A DNA stretch of 64,000 nt from positions 1 through 64,000 of the forward strand of contig RSEH01000221.1 of assembly GCA_006503475.1 (NCBI GenBank), in the 5' to 3' direction. The position numbers and the translations under genes were made by a program. Position 1 is the stretch's first letter, and each line of letters begins with the position of its first letter. Below, one piece after another: positions 1-9,964 of this stretch. The notes under the pieces are model-generated. The model worked only from the letters and a program-made list of their open reading frames with translations, was not told the DNA's origin and did not search any database. Source of the DNA: Stentor roeselii. Taxonomy: Eukaryota > Ciliophora > Heterotrichea > Heterotrichida > Stentoridae.

Positions 1-642
1 TCTGAGTGAAAACTATCATTTTAATATCTAATAGAAGATCAATAGCTTGAAGATCCTTTCTTGATGCAATTAAATCAACATTTACTATAAAAAATGATAC
101 ATAGATCTAGAATTACTAAATATAGAAAGATGAGCTAGTAATCTACAATAGACGAGCTGAAAGTATCTAAGTTTATCATCTTTTGAAGACTCAAATACAA
201 AATCCTCCAATTCTTAAATTTGGTCATATCTGACCCTAAGGAGGATCTCCAAAGTTACTTTTAAGATAATCTCTGTGATTTTATATGTCTAAGATTGTAA
301 AATCTTCATTCAGCCGGAATCTATATATGTTATACCTTTTTTAAATAGCTACTTCATAAGAGGATGTTTTTTCAAATAACTTGAAACTGATCTAATCAGT
401 AAAGGCCCAATAAATGACAAGATAATAAATTATAGTAAATAAGCTTGATTTCATAGCTTTAGCTATCTGAAAAACATCGAAATATTAAATTTATAAAAAT
501 ATAGACAATAAATATGGGGTATACCTCTTTGGGACATAAGATCCTAGCATTAAGAGTATTGCCCATAAATAATTACTAAGCTATAATCAAGCATATAATA
601 TAAGTTAAAAACCATAAAGTCTCTCTATTTCTTTCCTTATAA

Positions 643-1449
643 ATGGCTTGTTCATATGAAGAATGCTATAATCTGATTGCTTACTCTTGTAGTAAGTGCA
701 AAAATTTACCTCTGTTTTGTGAAAATCATGCTCAAATTCACATGGCAAGTGCAGCCCATTGTCAATTTGATGATATTAGAGATCAGTATCAATTTCTATG
801 GAAGCGTGAGATGAAGCGTAAACAGAAAGCTATTATCAATCAAATTATCTTAGAACAAGATAAAATCATATCTATTATTAAAAGTGCATCGAGATATACA
901 ATAAAATCAATAAAAGAAATAAGCAACAATTTAGAAAATTCTTATGAATATTTTTTGAAAAAGGAAGATATTATGAAACATTTAGAAAACTTATCACATA
1001 CTTTTGAACTAATGAAAAAACCCATAAATGATTTTTTAAATAATAAAGAGAATAAAAGACTAAAAATAATATATGAAAATAGTATGAAAATTAAAGAAGT
1101 AATGTTTATCAGTACCATTCAAACTTTACCTGGCTCAGATCTTTACATATGTGGTTCAAGTAGTGAATTGGGAAACTGGAATAGTGAACGAGGTATAAAA
1201 TTAGAATGGAGAAATAACTTCTGGAGTAAAAAAGTATCATTTCAAAGCAGTGATATTGAATTTAAATATTTCATTAAAATTCCTGATGGCAATGTGATTT
1301 GGGAAATAGGAGATAATCACAAAGTTGAATTTTATTCTCAGCAATCATTTATCAGTAAATTTGAGCGAAAACTATTTATTATGTTTGACAGCTATAAGGT
1401 CTTTATCGAATTTCCAAATTATGTTATAGATTTGAGAATAAATCGATAA
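643..1449 (+). CDS. B-box zinc finger / coiled coil / CBM20 starch-binding protein, copy 1
   Basis: The 268-residue protein has three parts. Residues 3-39 form a B-box-like zinc module with ligands C3, C8, C16, C19, C26, H29, H33 and H39. Residues 50-150 are charged and helical, probably coiled coil. Residues about 155-230 form a CBM20 starch-binding domain, with the ELGNWN motif and a second tryptophan in IWEIGDNHK; these match the two tryptophans of binding site 1 in known CBM20 domains. No catalytic domain is present. The likely role, by inference, is an adaptor on glycogen or amylopectin granules. The ATG is preceded by ttataa, as in many genes here. The next gene is a tandem paralogue. 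Confidence 0.85.
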   Translation: MACSYEECYNLIAYSCSKCKNLPLFCENHAQIHMASAAHCQFDDIRDQYQFLWKREMKRKQKAIINQIILEQDKIISIIKSASRYTIKSIKEISNNLENSYEYFLKKEDIMKHLENLSHTFELMKKPINDFLNNKENKRLKIIYENSMKIKEVMFISTIQTLPGSDLYICGSSSELGNWNSERGIKLEWRNNFWSKKVSFQSSDIEFKYFIKIPDGNVIWEIGDNHKVEFYSQQSFISKFERKLFIMFDSYKVFIEFPNYVIDLRINR

Positions 1450-2338
1450 ATAATAGATACAATTAAACTAATTCTAGTATCCCATAAAAATAAAATCCCA
1501 ACATCTTATAAATAGAGTTTTTTAATATTCATGTAAATAAGTTTCTTACAAAGTATCCATTATTTCCTACTTTTCTTAAAAGATAAAGCTGTGAAAACTT
1601 TAATTTTCCAAGCATTCATAATAAAGAAATAATTTTGAAAATATCCATTTCTATAACTTATAATAAAAATGCACTTTGAAAACAGGACCAAGATGTTAAC
1701 CATATATTCAATCTAATTCAATTAAGAGTTAACATTTACTATAAAAATTGATATATGGATCATTAATTATTAAATCTATGAAGAAGAACTAGTAATCTAC
1801 AACAAACGAACTCAAGACAACTAAGTTTATCATCATTATGAAACTTAAATACAAATCCTCCAATTCTTGAATATGGCCATATCTGACCCTGAGGAAAATC
1901 CTAATGCTACTTTTAAGATGATCTCTGTCATTTTGTAAGTCTAAGATTGTAAAAGATTCATTCAGCTAACCTATATATAATGCTATATCTTTTTAAAATG
2001 GCTATTTCAATAGAGGATGTTTTTTCAAATAGTTTGAAACTGATCTAATCAGTCAAGGCCCAATAAATAACAAGATAATAAATTATAGTGAATAAGCTTA
2101 ATTTGATTGCTTTAACTATCTGAAAACATCAAAATATTAAATTTATAAAAATATAGACAATAAAGATGGGATATACCCCTTTAGGATGTAAGATTCTAAC
2201 ATCATCACAGACCTTTACTTCAAAATACCAAAGGTTAATCCTAACATTAAGAGTATTACCCATTAATAATTACTAGCTATAATCAAGCATATAGTATAAG
2301 TTAAAAACCGTGAAGTCTCTCTATTTCTTTCCTTATAA

Positions 2339-3169
2339 ATGGCTTGCTCATATGAAGAATGCTATAATCAGGTTGTTGTCTCATGTAGTGGGTGCGAAAA
2401 TTTACCTCTGTTTTGTCAAGATCATATTCAAACTCACTTGGCAAGTACAGGCCATTATCGATTGAATGATATTAGAGATCAGTATCAATTTCTATGGAAG
2501 CGTGAGCTGAAGCGTAAACAGAAAGCTATTATCAATCAAATTATCTTAGAAGAAAATAAAATGATATCAATTATTCAAAGTGCATCAAAATATACAATAG
2601 AATCAATCAAAAATATAAACCAAAACTTAGAAAATTCTAAAGAATATTTTTTGAAAAAGGAAGATATTATGAAATATTTAGAAAACTTATTACATACTTT
2701 TGAACTTATAAAAAAACCGGTGAATGATTTTTTCAATAATTATGAGAATAGAAGACTGAAAATAATTTATGAAAATAGTATGAAAGCGAAAGAAGTAATG
2801 TTTATCAGTACTATTACTACTTTACCTGGCTCAGATGTTTACATAAGTGGCTCATGTAGTGAATTAGGAAACTGGAATACTGAACAATCTATAAGATTAG
2901 AATGGAGAAATAACTTCTGGAGTAAAAAAGTGTCATTTCAAAGCAGTGATATTGAATTTAAATATTTCATTAAAATTCCTGATGGTAATGTGCTTTGGGA
3001 AGTAGGAAACAATCATAAAGTTGAATTTAATAATTGCCTATCATATATCAGTAAATTTGACCAATATTATCAAAATAAAACAAAGAGAATACTGTTTTTT
3101 GAGATTGAGAGATATAAGGTTTTTATCGAATTTCCAAATTATGTTATAGATTTGAATATAAATCAATAA
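2339..3169 (+). CDS. B-box zinc finger / coiled coil / CBM20 starch-binding protein, copy 2
   Basis: This 276-residue paralogue of the preceding gene has the same order: B-box-like module (residues 3-39, all eight ligands kept), helical linker, CBM20 domain with ELGNWN and the tryptophan in LWEVGNNHK. Long central stretches are identical (DQYQFLWKRE, FWSKKVSFQSSDIEFKYF). It differs mainly after the CBM20 core, where an extra segment of about eight residues (YYQNKTKR) appears. Both copies are intact and lack stops, which argues that both are expressed. The upstream leader, including ccttataaATGG, is shared with copy 1, so the pair probably has similar regulation. Confidence 0.85.
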   Translation: MACSYEECYNQVVVSCSGCENLPLFCQDHIQTHLASTGHYRLNDIRDQYQFLWKRELKRKQKAIINQIILEENKMISIIQSASKYTIESIKNINQNLENSKEYFLKKEDIMKYLENLLHTFELIKKPVNDFFNNYENRRLKIIYENSMKAKEVMFISTITTLPGSDVYISGSCSELGNWNTEQSIRLEWRNNFWSKKVSFQSSDIEFKYFIKIPDGNVLWEVGNNHKVEFNNCLSYISKFDQYYQNKTKRILFFEIERYKVFIEFPNYVIDLNINQ

Positions 3170-3350
3170 ATAATTTATATAATTGAATTAATACCAAACT
3201 TAATCAAAATTAAATCCCAAACATCTTATAAATGAATTTTTTAATATGGATGAAAGTCTTTATATAAAAGTCTAATATTTTCAATATCCTTTAAAGATAA
3301 AGCTGTAAAACTTTAATTTTCTAGCATTAATTATAAAGAAATAATCTTGA

Positions 3351-4966
3351 AAAATATCCAGTTTTCCATTTAAGAAGCTTTATGATGTATTAAAATTATA
3401 TCATAATTGTGTCAATCACTAAAGATCAGCCAACTGTAATTCTTTCAACTATAACAACAAAAAAATTTGATTAAGAAATGGAGACTACACTCATGATGAT
3501 TAGTCATTCCTTGAAAGTTTTCGATAAGATAACTATTAATTTAAAGTGATTAATATCTATATAATCTTTATCATGAATGCTGAAACTTAAGGCCTCACTA
3601 TTATTTAGAATAGTTGATGCTCAAGCTACAAAGCTATAATTAAAGATTCAGCTTTCCCTCTTTACTATTTGCATAATCTAAGAGGAATTGTGATCTGAAC
3701 AAATAAATTTATCGCTGGAAGTGGATTTTGGCTGCGTGCTTTAGAGATATAATTGACTGTTTTGTTGAAAGTCCTCCACAGAATTGAATATTTGTCAATA
3801 AAAGGGTAGTGAGATAATTATGACGAAGAGGTATCGTAGACTGTAGCAAGGCCATAAAATACAATGCCAGTATCTTCTCACTAACAGACACGAGCTTGGG
3901 ATATTCTCTCCCTTACAACAACTTTTGATATTGTATATAGGTATTAACGCTATGCATTTTGTATTTGACACATAAAAGATCATTTTTCTTGTTGGAAAAT
4001 CCGAAAAAAAGCCCTAAGTTTGTTGGTATAGATTATATTTGGTGTACTGAGTCCAAAATCATGAAAAAAGATGAAAAATTAATGAAGAAAAAGACTTAAA
4101 ACTTTATATTACAAGTGATTTTATTGATAAATTTGATGATGAAAAATAATTGTAAAAAAAGAAGCTGGAAATAAATTCTATAAAATCGTTTTCGGAATTA
4201 TTCATAGAAATATTACTCAAGCAGCTGCTTAAAACTTATTTGAAGAATTAGGGAATATAACAATTAAAATTTTAAAGAAACTTTTCTAGAAAAAAATCAA
4301 CAGAAACAAAACTATAGTTTTCCTTTACAGTACCTATAAGTAGGGCAATATGCATATCTGGGAATGTGTGGTACTCATAGTTAAAAATAATTAATAGTTA
4401 GCAATAAACCATACTCATAAATTTTCTAATTTCACACAAATCTATTTTTTCAATATTCTTTCATTCTTTAGGATTTTAAACTTTCTATAAAAAAGAGACA
4501 GAATTTAAAAAACATCAGGTTTTTTTTAAAACTTTACTAAAATTTAAATCAGAAATAAAAAACACTTATAGATTAAGAGATTATGGGCCAATATTGATTA
4601 CTATTTTTTTTAAAATCTTTGTAAAGTTTGATAAAACCATTCTTGATCAAAGACTTTTTTGAAAATCTCTAAATTATTTAAACGAAAAGATACTGTAATC
4701 GAGAGATGATGATTAAATCAGAGATTTCTCATATTTATCACAGTAACCCGCGATGAGTTACTTTTAGCCAAAGAACTTATAAACCTAAAAAGTTCATTTC
4801 AGTAGCATTTCCATTTAAGTTATCAAAATCCAAAACCTCCACAAATAAAAAAAAACCTCTAATTCCACGAACAAAAACCCTAAAAACTCACTCCACTAAA
4901 ACTAAAATTCATCTAAAATAAAAACCCATAATAACCAAAACCCACTTAAACCAAAAACCAAAATCA
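3351..4966. other. Gene-poor AT-rich stretch
   Basis: No supported gene. Two short overlapping minus-strand frames at 3709-3983 show no recognisable domain, although this block is less AT-rich than its surroundings. The plus strand at about 4000-4290 looks like interrupted old coding sequence (for example GNKFYKIVFGIIHRNITQA before a stop). A small inverted repeat AGTAAC/GTTACT with a 9-nt loop lies near 4741-4762. The last 100 bp before 4967 are nearly G-free on the plus strand, as usual downstream of a minus-strand gene. Confidence 0.6.
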
Positions 4967-5527
4967 TTACAATTCCTTAACTTTAAAATCAATAAGTGCA
5001 AGTTCATGCAATTTCCAAAGTTTTTCCCCATAACTAAGAGCAGGTTTTATATTACAATTAACCGAAGCCGCTTTTCCACAAATACCAGGAAGAGCTTTCG
5101 GTTGTTTAACATTCAAATTCGTTTTTTTTTTTTTTAAACTTTTGAACTGCCATCCTCTTGCCTCATTACACGGTTGATGAATAGGATGATTAGCGAAAAC
5201 CTTGACAGTCGACCTTGGTGCGACTCTGATAGTTTGAGGCAAATAAAAATAGTTGCTTTTAGGCGATTCGCTTTCATATCTTGTTGTATGGTCTTTTTTA
5301 CTCGTATGGTACTTTCGGTACTTCAAGTAGTTTAGTTGCGGCACTTCAAGGCTGAGGAAGTCGTTCAAGTTGCGACCTGTTTCTGGAGATGTACTGAAAG
5401 CTGAAGTTTCTGCGTTTTTTACACTGTTTGAGGAAAGTTTAGGTAATTTAAAGCTACGAAGAGGAGATGCATTCGCTGAACGGCCTGATTCGTAGAGAGA
5501 GTAGTCTTCGAGGGAAAGGGGGAGCAT
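4967..5527 (-). CDS. Hypothetical protein, 186 aa
   Basis: I do not recognise this protein. It is Ser/Lys rich and apparently mostly disordered, without membrane segments. It has scattered Tyr-rich patches (LNYLKYRKYH) and a lysine run (KKKK) encoded by a poly-A tract. Base composition is that of the coding genes here rather than of the flanking noncoding DNA, and the 5' flank is G-free on the sense strand as for other genes, which supports a real gene. The long homopolymer near 5121-5134 is a place where a sequencing error could shift the frame. Confidence 0.6.
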   Translation of the reverse strand: MLPLSLEDYSLYESGRSANASPLRSFKLPKLSSNSVKNAETSAFSTSPETGRNLNDFLSLEVPQLNYLKYRKYHTSKKDHTTRYESESPKSNYFYLPQTIRVAPRSTVKVFANHPIHQPCNEARGWQFKSLKKKKTNLNVKQPKALPGICGKAASVNCNIKPALSYGEKLWKLHELALIDFKVKEL

Positions 5528-6168
5528 TGCTTATAGGAAGTTATTGATTTATGCGCATATTTGGGAGGTATAGCGTTGGGGAGTTAATTTGGGTCAGTGG
5601 TTGAAGTTTTGTGTAGGGATTGAGATGGGTGTTTTTTTATGGGTTTATATTTGGGGAGAGTTGAGGAGTAATTTGTTTGGATTTTTTTATTGAGGTATAG
5701 GATTGATGGGTTTTAGGGAGGAATGGTGGAATGGAAGGTGGGGGATTATAGGTTTATTGAGGATATTATATGTTTTAGTGATATTTTAGATTGTTTTTGG
5801 AGTTTTTTAGATTGATTTTTTAGATTTTTTTTGGAGTTTTTTAGATTGATTTATGATTTATCTTGTTAGTTTTATTAATATTCAGATTTGAAGGTGATCA
5901 ATAATAATTATTTTAGTTGGTGAATTTATTCTGAGATATTTTTTTAGTTTCTTCAATCATTCATTCTTAAAATTGATATCATCATCTAGTAGGTCTGATA
6001 ATTTTTCCCTATTCACTGAATTTTCTGTTCATGAAGTTTACTTTAGACTGTCGATACTATTCAAGCTAGATTTAAACTTCATCAATCATCCAATCAAAAC
6101 CCAATTTTAATAAAACCTTGAAAATCATATCCCTTAATCCTAACATTCATAATTTATCCTCTATTTAC
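5528..6168. other. Intergenic, with a 266-nt C-free tract
   Basis: No gene seen. Positions 5596-5861 contain no C on the plus strand, so this leader of the minus-strand gene at 5527 is G-free on its sense strand. From about 5900 composition shifts to A/C/T, which is the 3' flank of the Ran gene on the minus strand. No terminator or RNA structure could be supported. Confidence 0.7.
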
Positions 6169-6828
6169 CTAATTAATTTCAGCATCTTCATCTGGAAGTG
6201 GAGCATTTTTAAGTTGTTCCATTTCATGCTGTTCTTTTACAATTTCCTGCATTGTCTCTTCATCAATGTGATGTTCAGCAGCAGCCAAGACCGGAGCTTC
6301 AACAAGAGTCAAGTTGGGGTCGCCGCTGAGTCTTCTAGCAAGCCAAAGGAAGGGTTTTTCGAACTGGTAGTTTGACTTGGCTGAAACATCAAAGTACTGA
6401 AGGTTGTGTCGTCTGTGATAAGTGATTTGTTTGGCTTTGACCTTTCTGTCCTTGACATCGACCTTGTTTCCAACAAGCACAATTGGAATGTTTTCGCAGA
6501 CTCTGACGAGGTCTCTGTGCCACTTAGGAACATTCTTGTAGGTGATTCTAGAAGTCACATCGAACATAATGATACCGCATTGTCCTCCAATATAGTAACC
6601 ATCTCTCAATCCTGACAACTTTTCTTGACCTGCAGTGTCCCACACATTGAACACGACCTTGCCTCTCGTTGTTGAAAATCCTAATGGATGGACCTCCACA
6701 CCCACAGTAGCAATGTAGCGCTTCTCGTATTCTCCGGTTAAGTGTCTCTTAACGAATGTAGTCTTACCTACACCACCATCGCCGATAAGAACTAGCTTGA
6801 ACTCTACAGCTACTGGAGCATCCACCAT
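6169..6828 (-). CDS. RAN: Ran GTPase (nuclear transport)
   Basis: The protein is a small GTPase of 219 residues, close to the usual 216 for Ran. All G motifs are present: GDGGVGKT (P-loop), the switch I effector threonine in the [10 protein letters not shown] segment, [17 protein letters not shown] (switch II, Ran-specific wording), NKVD and SAKSNY. The C-terminal helix is kept ([10 protein letters not shown]), but the usual acidic DEDDDL tail is altered to PDEDAEIN. Ran sets the direction of nuclear import and export and organises spindles. It is a single-exon gene; the start is preceded by ctataaataa. Confidence 0.97.
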   Translation of the reverse strand: MVDAPVAVEFKLVLIGDGGVGKTTFVKRHLTGEYEKRYIATVGVEVHPLGFSTTRGKVVFNVWDTAGQEKLSGLRDGYYIGGQCGIIMFDVTSRITYKNVPKWHRDLVRVCENIPIVLVGNKVDVKDRKVKAKQITYHRRHNLQYFDVSAKSNYQFEKPFLWLARRLSGDPNLTLVEAPVLAAAEHHIDEETMQEIVKEQHEMEQLKNAPLPDEDAEIN

Positions 6829-7358
6829 TTATTTATAGAGACTGAATAGGAAAATAGGGAAGACTCATTCGCTTTGATAGAAGGAAATGAATCGAGAAGA
6901 AAGTTTTGAATAACAAGAACGACTTAAACTTACAAAATTGATTTAAAGGGCATGTATCTTAAGGTATGGCCTTGAGACCTGAAAGTTTTGTCTTGTGACA
7001 CTGGAGGGAAAATTTAAAGTTTTTGGATTTTGAGCTAGGATGAGGGGATGATTGAATGAAAAGCTTTTGGATCATCTGAGAAAGATATTCAGGATATTTT
7101 AGGATTTTTTCACTTTTTTTGAGAATTTAGTTGGGTTCACATTTTTTATAAGAGTATTGAACTAATTATTTTCTAATTATTATTCTTTAGCCCCTTTAAA
7201 CCACCATCCTTCAAACAGATCCACATCAAACCCTCTACACCTTAACCCAAATTCTAAAAATCCTAAAACCCTCTACTGCAGGCAACAATCCAAAAGTCCT
7301 CTAAACCCTTCAATCTCCAAAACAATAATCTAAATAAAAATCCTTTTAATTATTATAC
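6829..7358. other. Intergenic between divergent genes
   Basis: No gene seen. The left half (leader of the Ran gene) is G/T-rich on the plus strand and the right half (leader of the RING gene) is A/C-rich. The switch lies near 7130-7190, so each promoter side is G-poor on its own sense strand. Confidence 0.6.
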
Positions 7359-7721
7359 ATGAAAACGCGATTCCGTACTTCAGCAGATGATTGTTCAATT
7401 TGCCTTGAAAACATAGAAATCCAAGGAAAAATCAACTGTTGTCCTCATTTATTCTGCCTGAAATGCATCAAAAAGTGGAGCGAGGTAATTTCCAATCAGA
7501 GCGAAAACTCATGTCCAATATGCAAATCACGATTTTCCAAAATCAAGAAAATCCCAAGACGAAAAGAGTACAAAAGATCTAAGACCGACACTCATTACGT
7601 TGAAAGTAAAGACCAAGAAAGAATAATTAACCATTCTGAGTTCATTTTATTGTTACAAGAAGCTTCTAACACCCTGACCACTGAACTTCAAAGTCTTTTA
7701 GACCTGATCCTAAGAAAATAG
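7359..7721 (+). CDS. Small RING-finger protein (probable E3 ubiquitin ligase)
   Basis: A C3HC4 RING domain occupies residues about 12-60: CSICLENI, then CPHLFCLKCIKKW, then CPICKSRF. Spacing is canonical (CxxC, CxHxxCxxC, CxxC), similar to the PHRF1/TOPORS type. The remainder is basic (KIPRRKEYKRSK) with a short helical tail. RINGs of this type recruit E2 enzymes, so E3 ligase activity is likely, but no substrate domain is visible. It lies 28 bp upstream of an IQ-motif gene on the same strand. Confidence 0.85.
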   Translation: MKTRFRTSADDCSICLENIEIQGKINCCPHLFCLKCIKKWSEVISNQSENSCPICKSRFSKIKKIPRRKEYKRSKTDTHYVESKDQERIINHSEFILLLQEASNTLTTELQSLLDLILRK

Positions 7722-7749
7722 TTAACCTTAGAAAGTCATCTAAATAATA

Positions 7750-8262
7750 ATGAACAAACCTCTTATCAGAAGGATCAAGCCTGCCATGGTAAAGCAACTT
7801 TTGACTCCTCGTATTCCAGCGGCGAAGAAACTCGACTTGCCTTCGATTTCGAGAATAAAAGTCTCGACGTTCACGAAAAATCCTTTCGTGCAAGAAAGAA
7901 GCAATTTGCCTTTGATAGTCATTAAAAAAGTCATCAAGGTTCAGGCTTTAGCGAGAAGGTTCTTGGTTAGAGTCAGATTTTTGAAGTATGTGAAAGTCTT
8001 TCATGCTGCTCTCATCATTCAGTCTGCGTGGAGAGGGTACTCAACTAGGAAGGTCATGGGATTTTATAAAAGGAAGAAATGCCCTGATTGCAATAGAATT
8101 CTCAATATGGTCTTACCTGATCTTAGGTCTTTGAGACTGGAACTTCATCATATTTCACAAAAACAGGAGGAACTTGCTACTGTTGTTGCTAAATATGAAC
8201 AGGCATTTAGGTACTTGTTTGAACAGGTCGCTAAATTGCAGAGGGGAGGGAAAAGTGATTAG
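7750..8262 (+). CDS. IQ-motif (calmodulin-binding) protein
   Basis: The protein has 170 residues with two IQ-like motifs in the middle: IKVQALARRFLVRVRF and ALIIQSAWRGYSTRK, spaced about 25 residues apart. A CPDC pair follows, then a C-terminal helix likely to form a coiled coil (HHISQKQEELATVVAKYEQA). IQ motifs bind calmodulin or centrin, so attachment to the cortex or basal bodies is plausible but not shown. The 5' neighbour is a RING gene on the same strand, 28 bp away. There is no catalytic domain. Confidence 0.75.
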   Translation: MNKPLIRRIKPAMVKQLLTPRIPAAKKLDLPSISRIKVSTFTKNPFVQERSNLPLIVIKKVIKVQALARRFLVRVRFLKYVKVFHAALIIQSAWRGYSTRKVMGFYKRKKCPDCNRILNMVLPDLRSLRLELHHISQKQEELATVVAKYEQAFRYLFEQVAKLQRGGKSD

Positions 8263-8443
8263 ACACAGTTTGGAATTTTATTTTAATTAAGGATTGAGGT
8301 TAGTTTTGGGTTGACTTAGGATTTTTTATTGGATATAACTCTTAATTGTTTATTTTAAGTCCATCACCTAGTAGTTTAATTAATTTCTGATAATTAATCA
8401 TATATGAAAAATCACAAAACTAATTCTTCCAATAAATTCACCA

Positions 8444-9193
8444 CTAACTTAGACTACCTACATATTTCTGCATATGAACCGTGGCAACTCCCCAGCTCAT
8501 ATCTTTTCTAATAGTTTCCAAGATAATCCAGTTTTTTCCAGGGATTTTCTGTGTAAGTGAAATTGCGATTGTTCCAGTTTTAAGCTCAACTTCTCCAAGT
8601 CGTATCATCATCTCATCACTGAAGCAGGTTGAGTTGGCAAGAATCATATCAGCATCAGTCCAATCAAACTGAAAGAAATCCGAACAAAAAAACTGAATTC
8701 CAGGAAAATCATCAAACAAATGAGCCTGATCAAACAAAAGTGATTCTTTCATAGACTCAAACTTACTCTTCATCGACAACGACAAAGAAAAAAGACTTTC
8801 CAGCAGCTCAATGCCCTTACATTGACTGAACTTCCCAAGCAATGCAGCAGCGACGACTCCCTTGCCACTGCCAGACCCGAGGTCATAAAAAACTCCGCCT
8901 TCAGGTAACGATTGAAACCGATTCTTTAAAGTCTCAAAGATTTCACCAACAGAAACAAAGTCAATCTCTCCATAAGTCAAAGTCGAATCAGGTAAAGCTC
9001 CAAAGTCTCTTCTTTCCCTTTCAGATTCAGAAGCATCTTTTGCTACCTCTTCTGGAAACTCAGTAATGATACTGTTAAAAACAGAGAGTTTTTCATCAAG
9101 AGCCTTTCTTTGTTGTTTGTTTAAAAGGTAAGGGTTTTGGATCGGGTACTGCCTGGTGCGGAATAAAATTATTTGTTCTTCCAAACTCGACAT
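8444..9193 (-). CDS. DOT1-like SAM-dependent methyltransferase
   Basis: The protein has 249 residues from the ATG at 9193; a longer frame exists only with a non-ATG start. It carries a class I methyltransferase core: VFYDLGSGSGKGVVAAAL (motif I, SAM binding), the acidic residue in GIELLESLF (motif II), and the segment ADMILANSTCFSDEMM at the place where DOT1 has VNNFAF. This resembles DOT1 histone H3K79 methyltransferases, but the protein is short and lacks obvious chromatin-binding regions. The substrate is therefore uncertain. Its 3' end converges with the IQ gene across about 180 bp. Confidence 0.72.
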   Translation of the reverse strand: MSSLEEQIILFRTRQYPIQNPYLLNKQQRKALDEKLSVFNSIITEFPEEVAKDASESERERRDFGALPDSTLTYGEIDFVSVGEIFETLKNRFQSLPEGGVFYDLGSGSGKGVVAAALLGKFSQCKGIELLESLFSLSLSMKSKFESMKESLLFDQAHLFDDFPGIQFFCSDFFQFDWTDADMILANSTCFSDEMMIRLGEVELKTGTIAISLTQKIPGKNWIILETIRKDMSWGVATVHMQKYVGSLS

Positions 9194-9344
9194 TTTCAAT
9201 CATTTTAAAATTCTTACCTTTTGTAAGTTTCGACTTTTTATGAATTTTCAGTGCTTGAGGTTTATTTTAACTTAAAATTTTCTAAGTTTTAAGAATTTTA
9301 AACAATTGATCATTGATAATCCCATATCTTTACTTTAATAATAC

Positions 9345-9932
9345 ATGACTGAAAAAAGCTCAGAAAACCTGAAACTTGACCTGGCAGCTGAAAGTGAAAA
9401 GTTGACTCAAATCGACCAGACTTCGATTGAAACACTTTTAATTTATGACATGCCTGATATTGGAGGATGGAATTCAGCCTCTCCTAAGAAGTTCTCAGTT
9501 GACACGACAAGACCCAGTCGATTATCTCAAAGAAAAAACTCTGACCCTCAGAAGTACTTCGAAAGTCAGCAAATAGTAAAGAGTCGAGCAGGAAAAGTTC
9601 ACAGCACACTTTCGAGGCATCAGAAACTGCCGTCGATCACTCCTAAGACTTTAACACCCAGGTTTTTAAGCAACCCGAATCACTTTAATCCAACTTTTCA
9701 GTCGAAAAATAGCCTTTTCAATGAAGACCTTTATACGACTGGAGCTTCTTATTTCACTGAAAAAAACAGCTTGAATCGAATTGTTTTTCCGGCTGATCTT
9801 CTGAAAAGACAGGCTTTTGGGAATAAGTTTGTTCAGCTTAAGGCTGTTACCAAAACTTTAGATATTGAGTCTGATGCTTATAAAAAGATCAAGCCCAGGT
9901 TTTTTAATAATGCTTTTTCGTTTGTGGGGTAG
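9345..9932 (+). CDS. Hypothetical protein, 195 aa
   Basis: Not recognised. The protein is hydrophilic, Ser/Thr/Lys rich, apparently disordered, and has no membrane segment. Short motifs such as PDIGGWN and KIKPRFFNNAFSFVG are distinctive at the two ends. Coding-type composition and a clean ATG-to-TAG frame support it. It converges tail to tail with the next gene, with 32 bp between the two stop codons. Confidence 0.65.
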   Translation: MTEKSSENLKLDLAAESEKLTQIDQTSIETLLIYDMPDIGGWNSASPKKFSVDTTRPSRLSQRKNSDPQKYFESQQIVKSRAGKVHSTLSRHQKLPSITPKTLTPRFLSNPNHFNPTFQSKNSLFNEDLYTTGASYFTEKNSLNRIVFPADLLKRQAFGNKFVQLKAVTKTLDIESDAYKKIKPRFFNNAFSFVG

Positions 9933-9964
9933 ATTGGTGAAAACATATTGTCAATTAAATAAAG

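Larger units (their letters stand above)
62..3350. repeat. Tandem duplication of a gene plus flanks (two units, about 1.7 kb each)
   Basis: Two units (about 62-1660 and about 1715-3350) align through about 570 bp of upstream noncoding DNA, the coding region and about 180 bp downstream. The word aacatttactataaaaa starts at 77 and again at 1731, and the two start codons are 1696 bp apart. The offset differs because unit 2 carries about 42 extra bp near 2195-2240. Noncoding similarity this strong suggests a fairly recent duplication. The left end lies near the window edge, so further copies may exist upstream. Confidence 0.9.

Noticed and set aside
3709-3983. Possible transposase fragment on the minus strand
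   Set aside because: I compared it by eye with Merlin/ISXO2-type wording and found no catalytic motif or inverted repeats.
3990-4290. Possible decayed coding sequence on the plus strand
   Set aside because: Some stretches look coding, but frames are short and interrupted and no family is recognisable.
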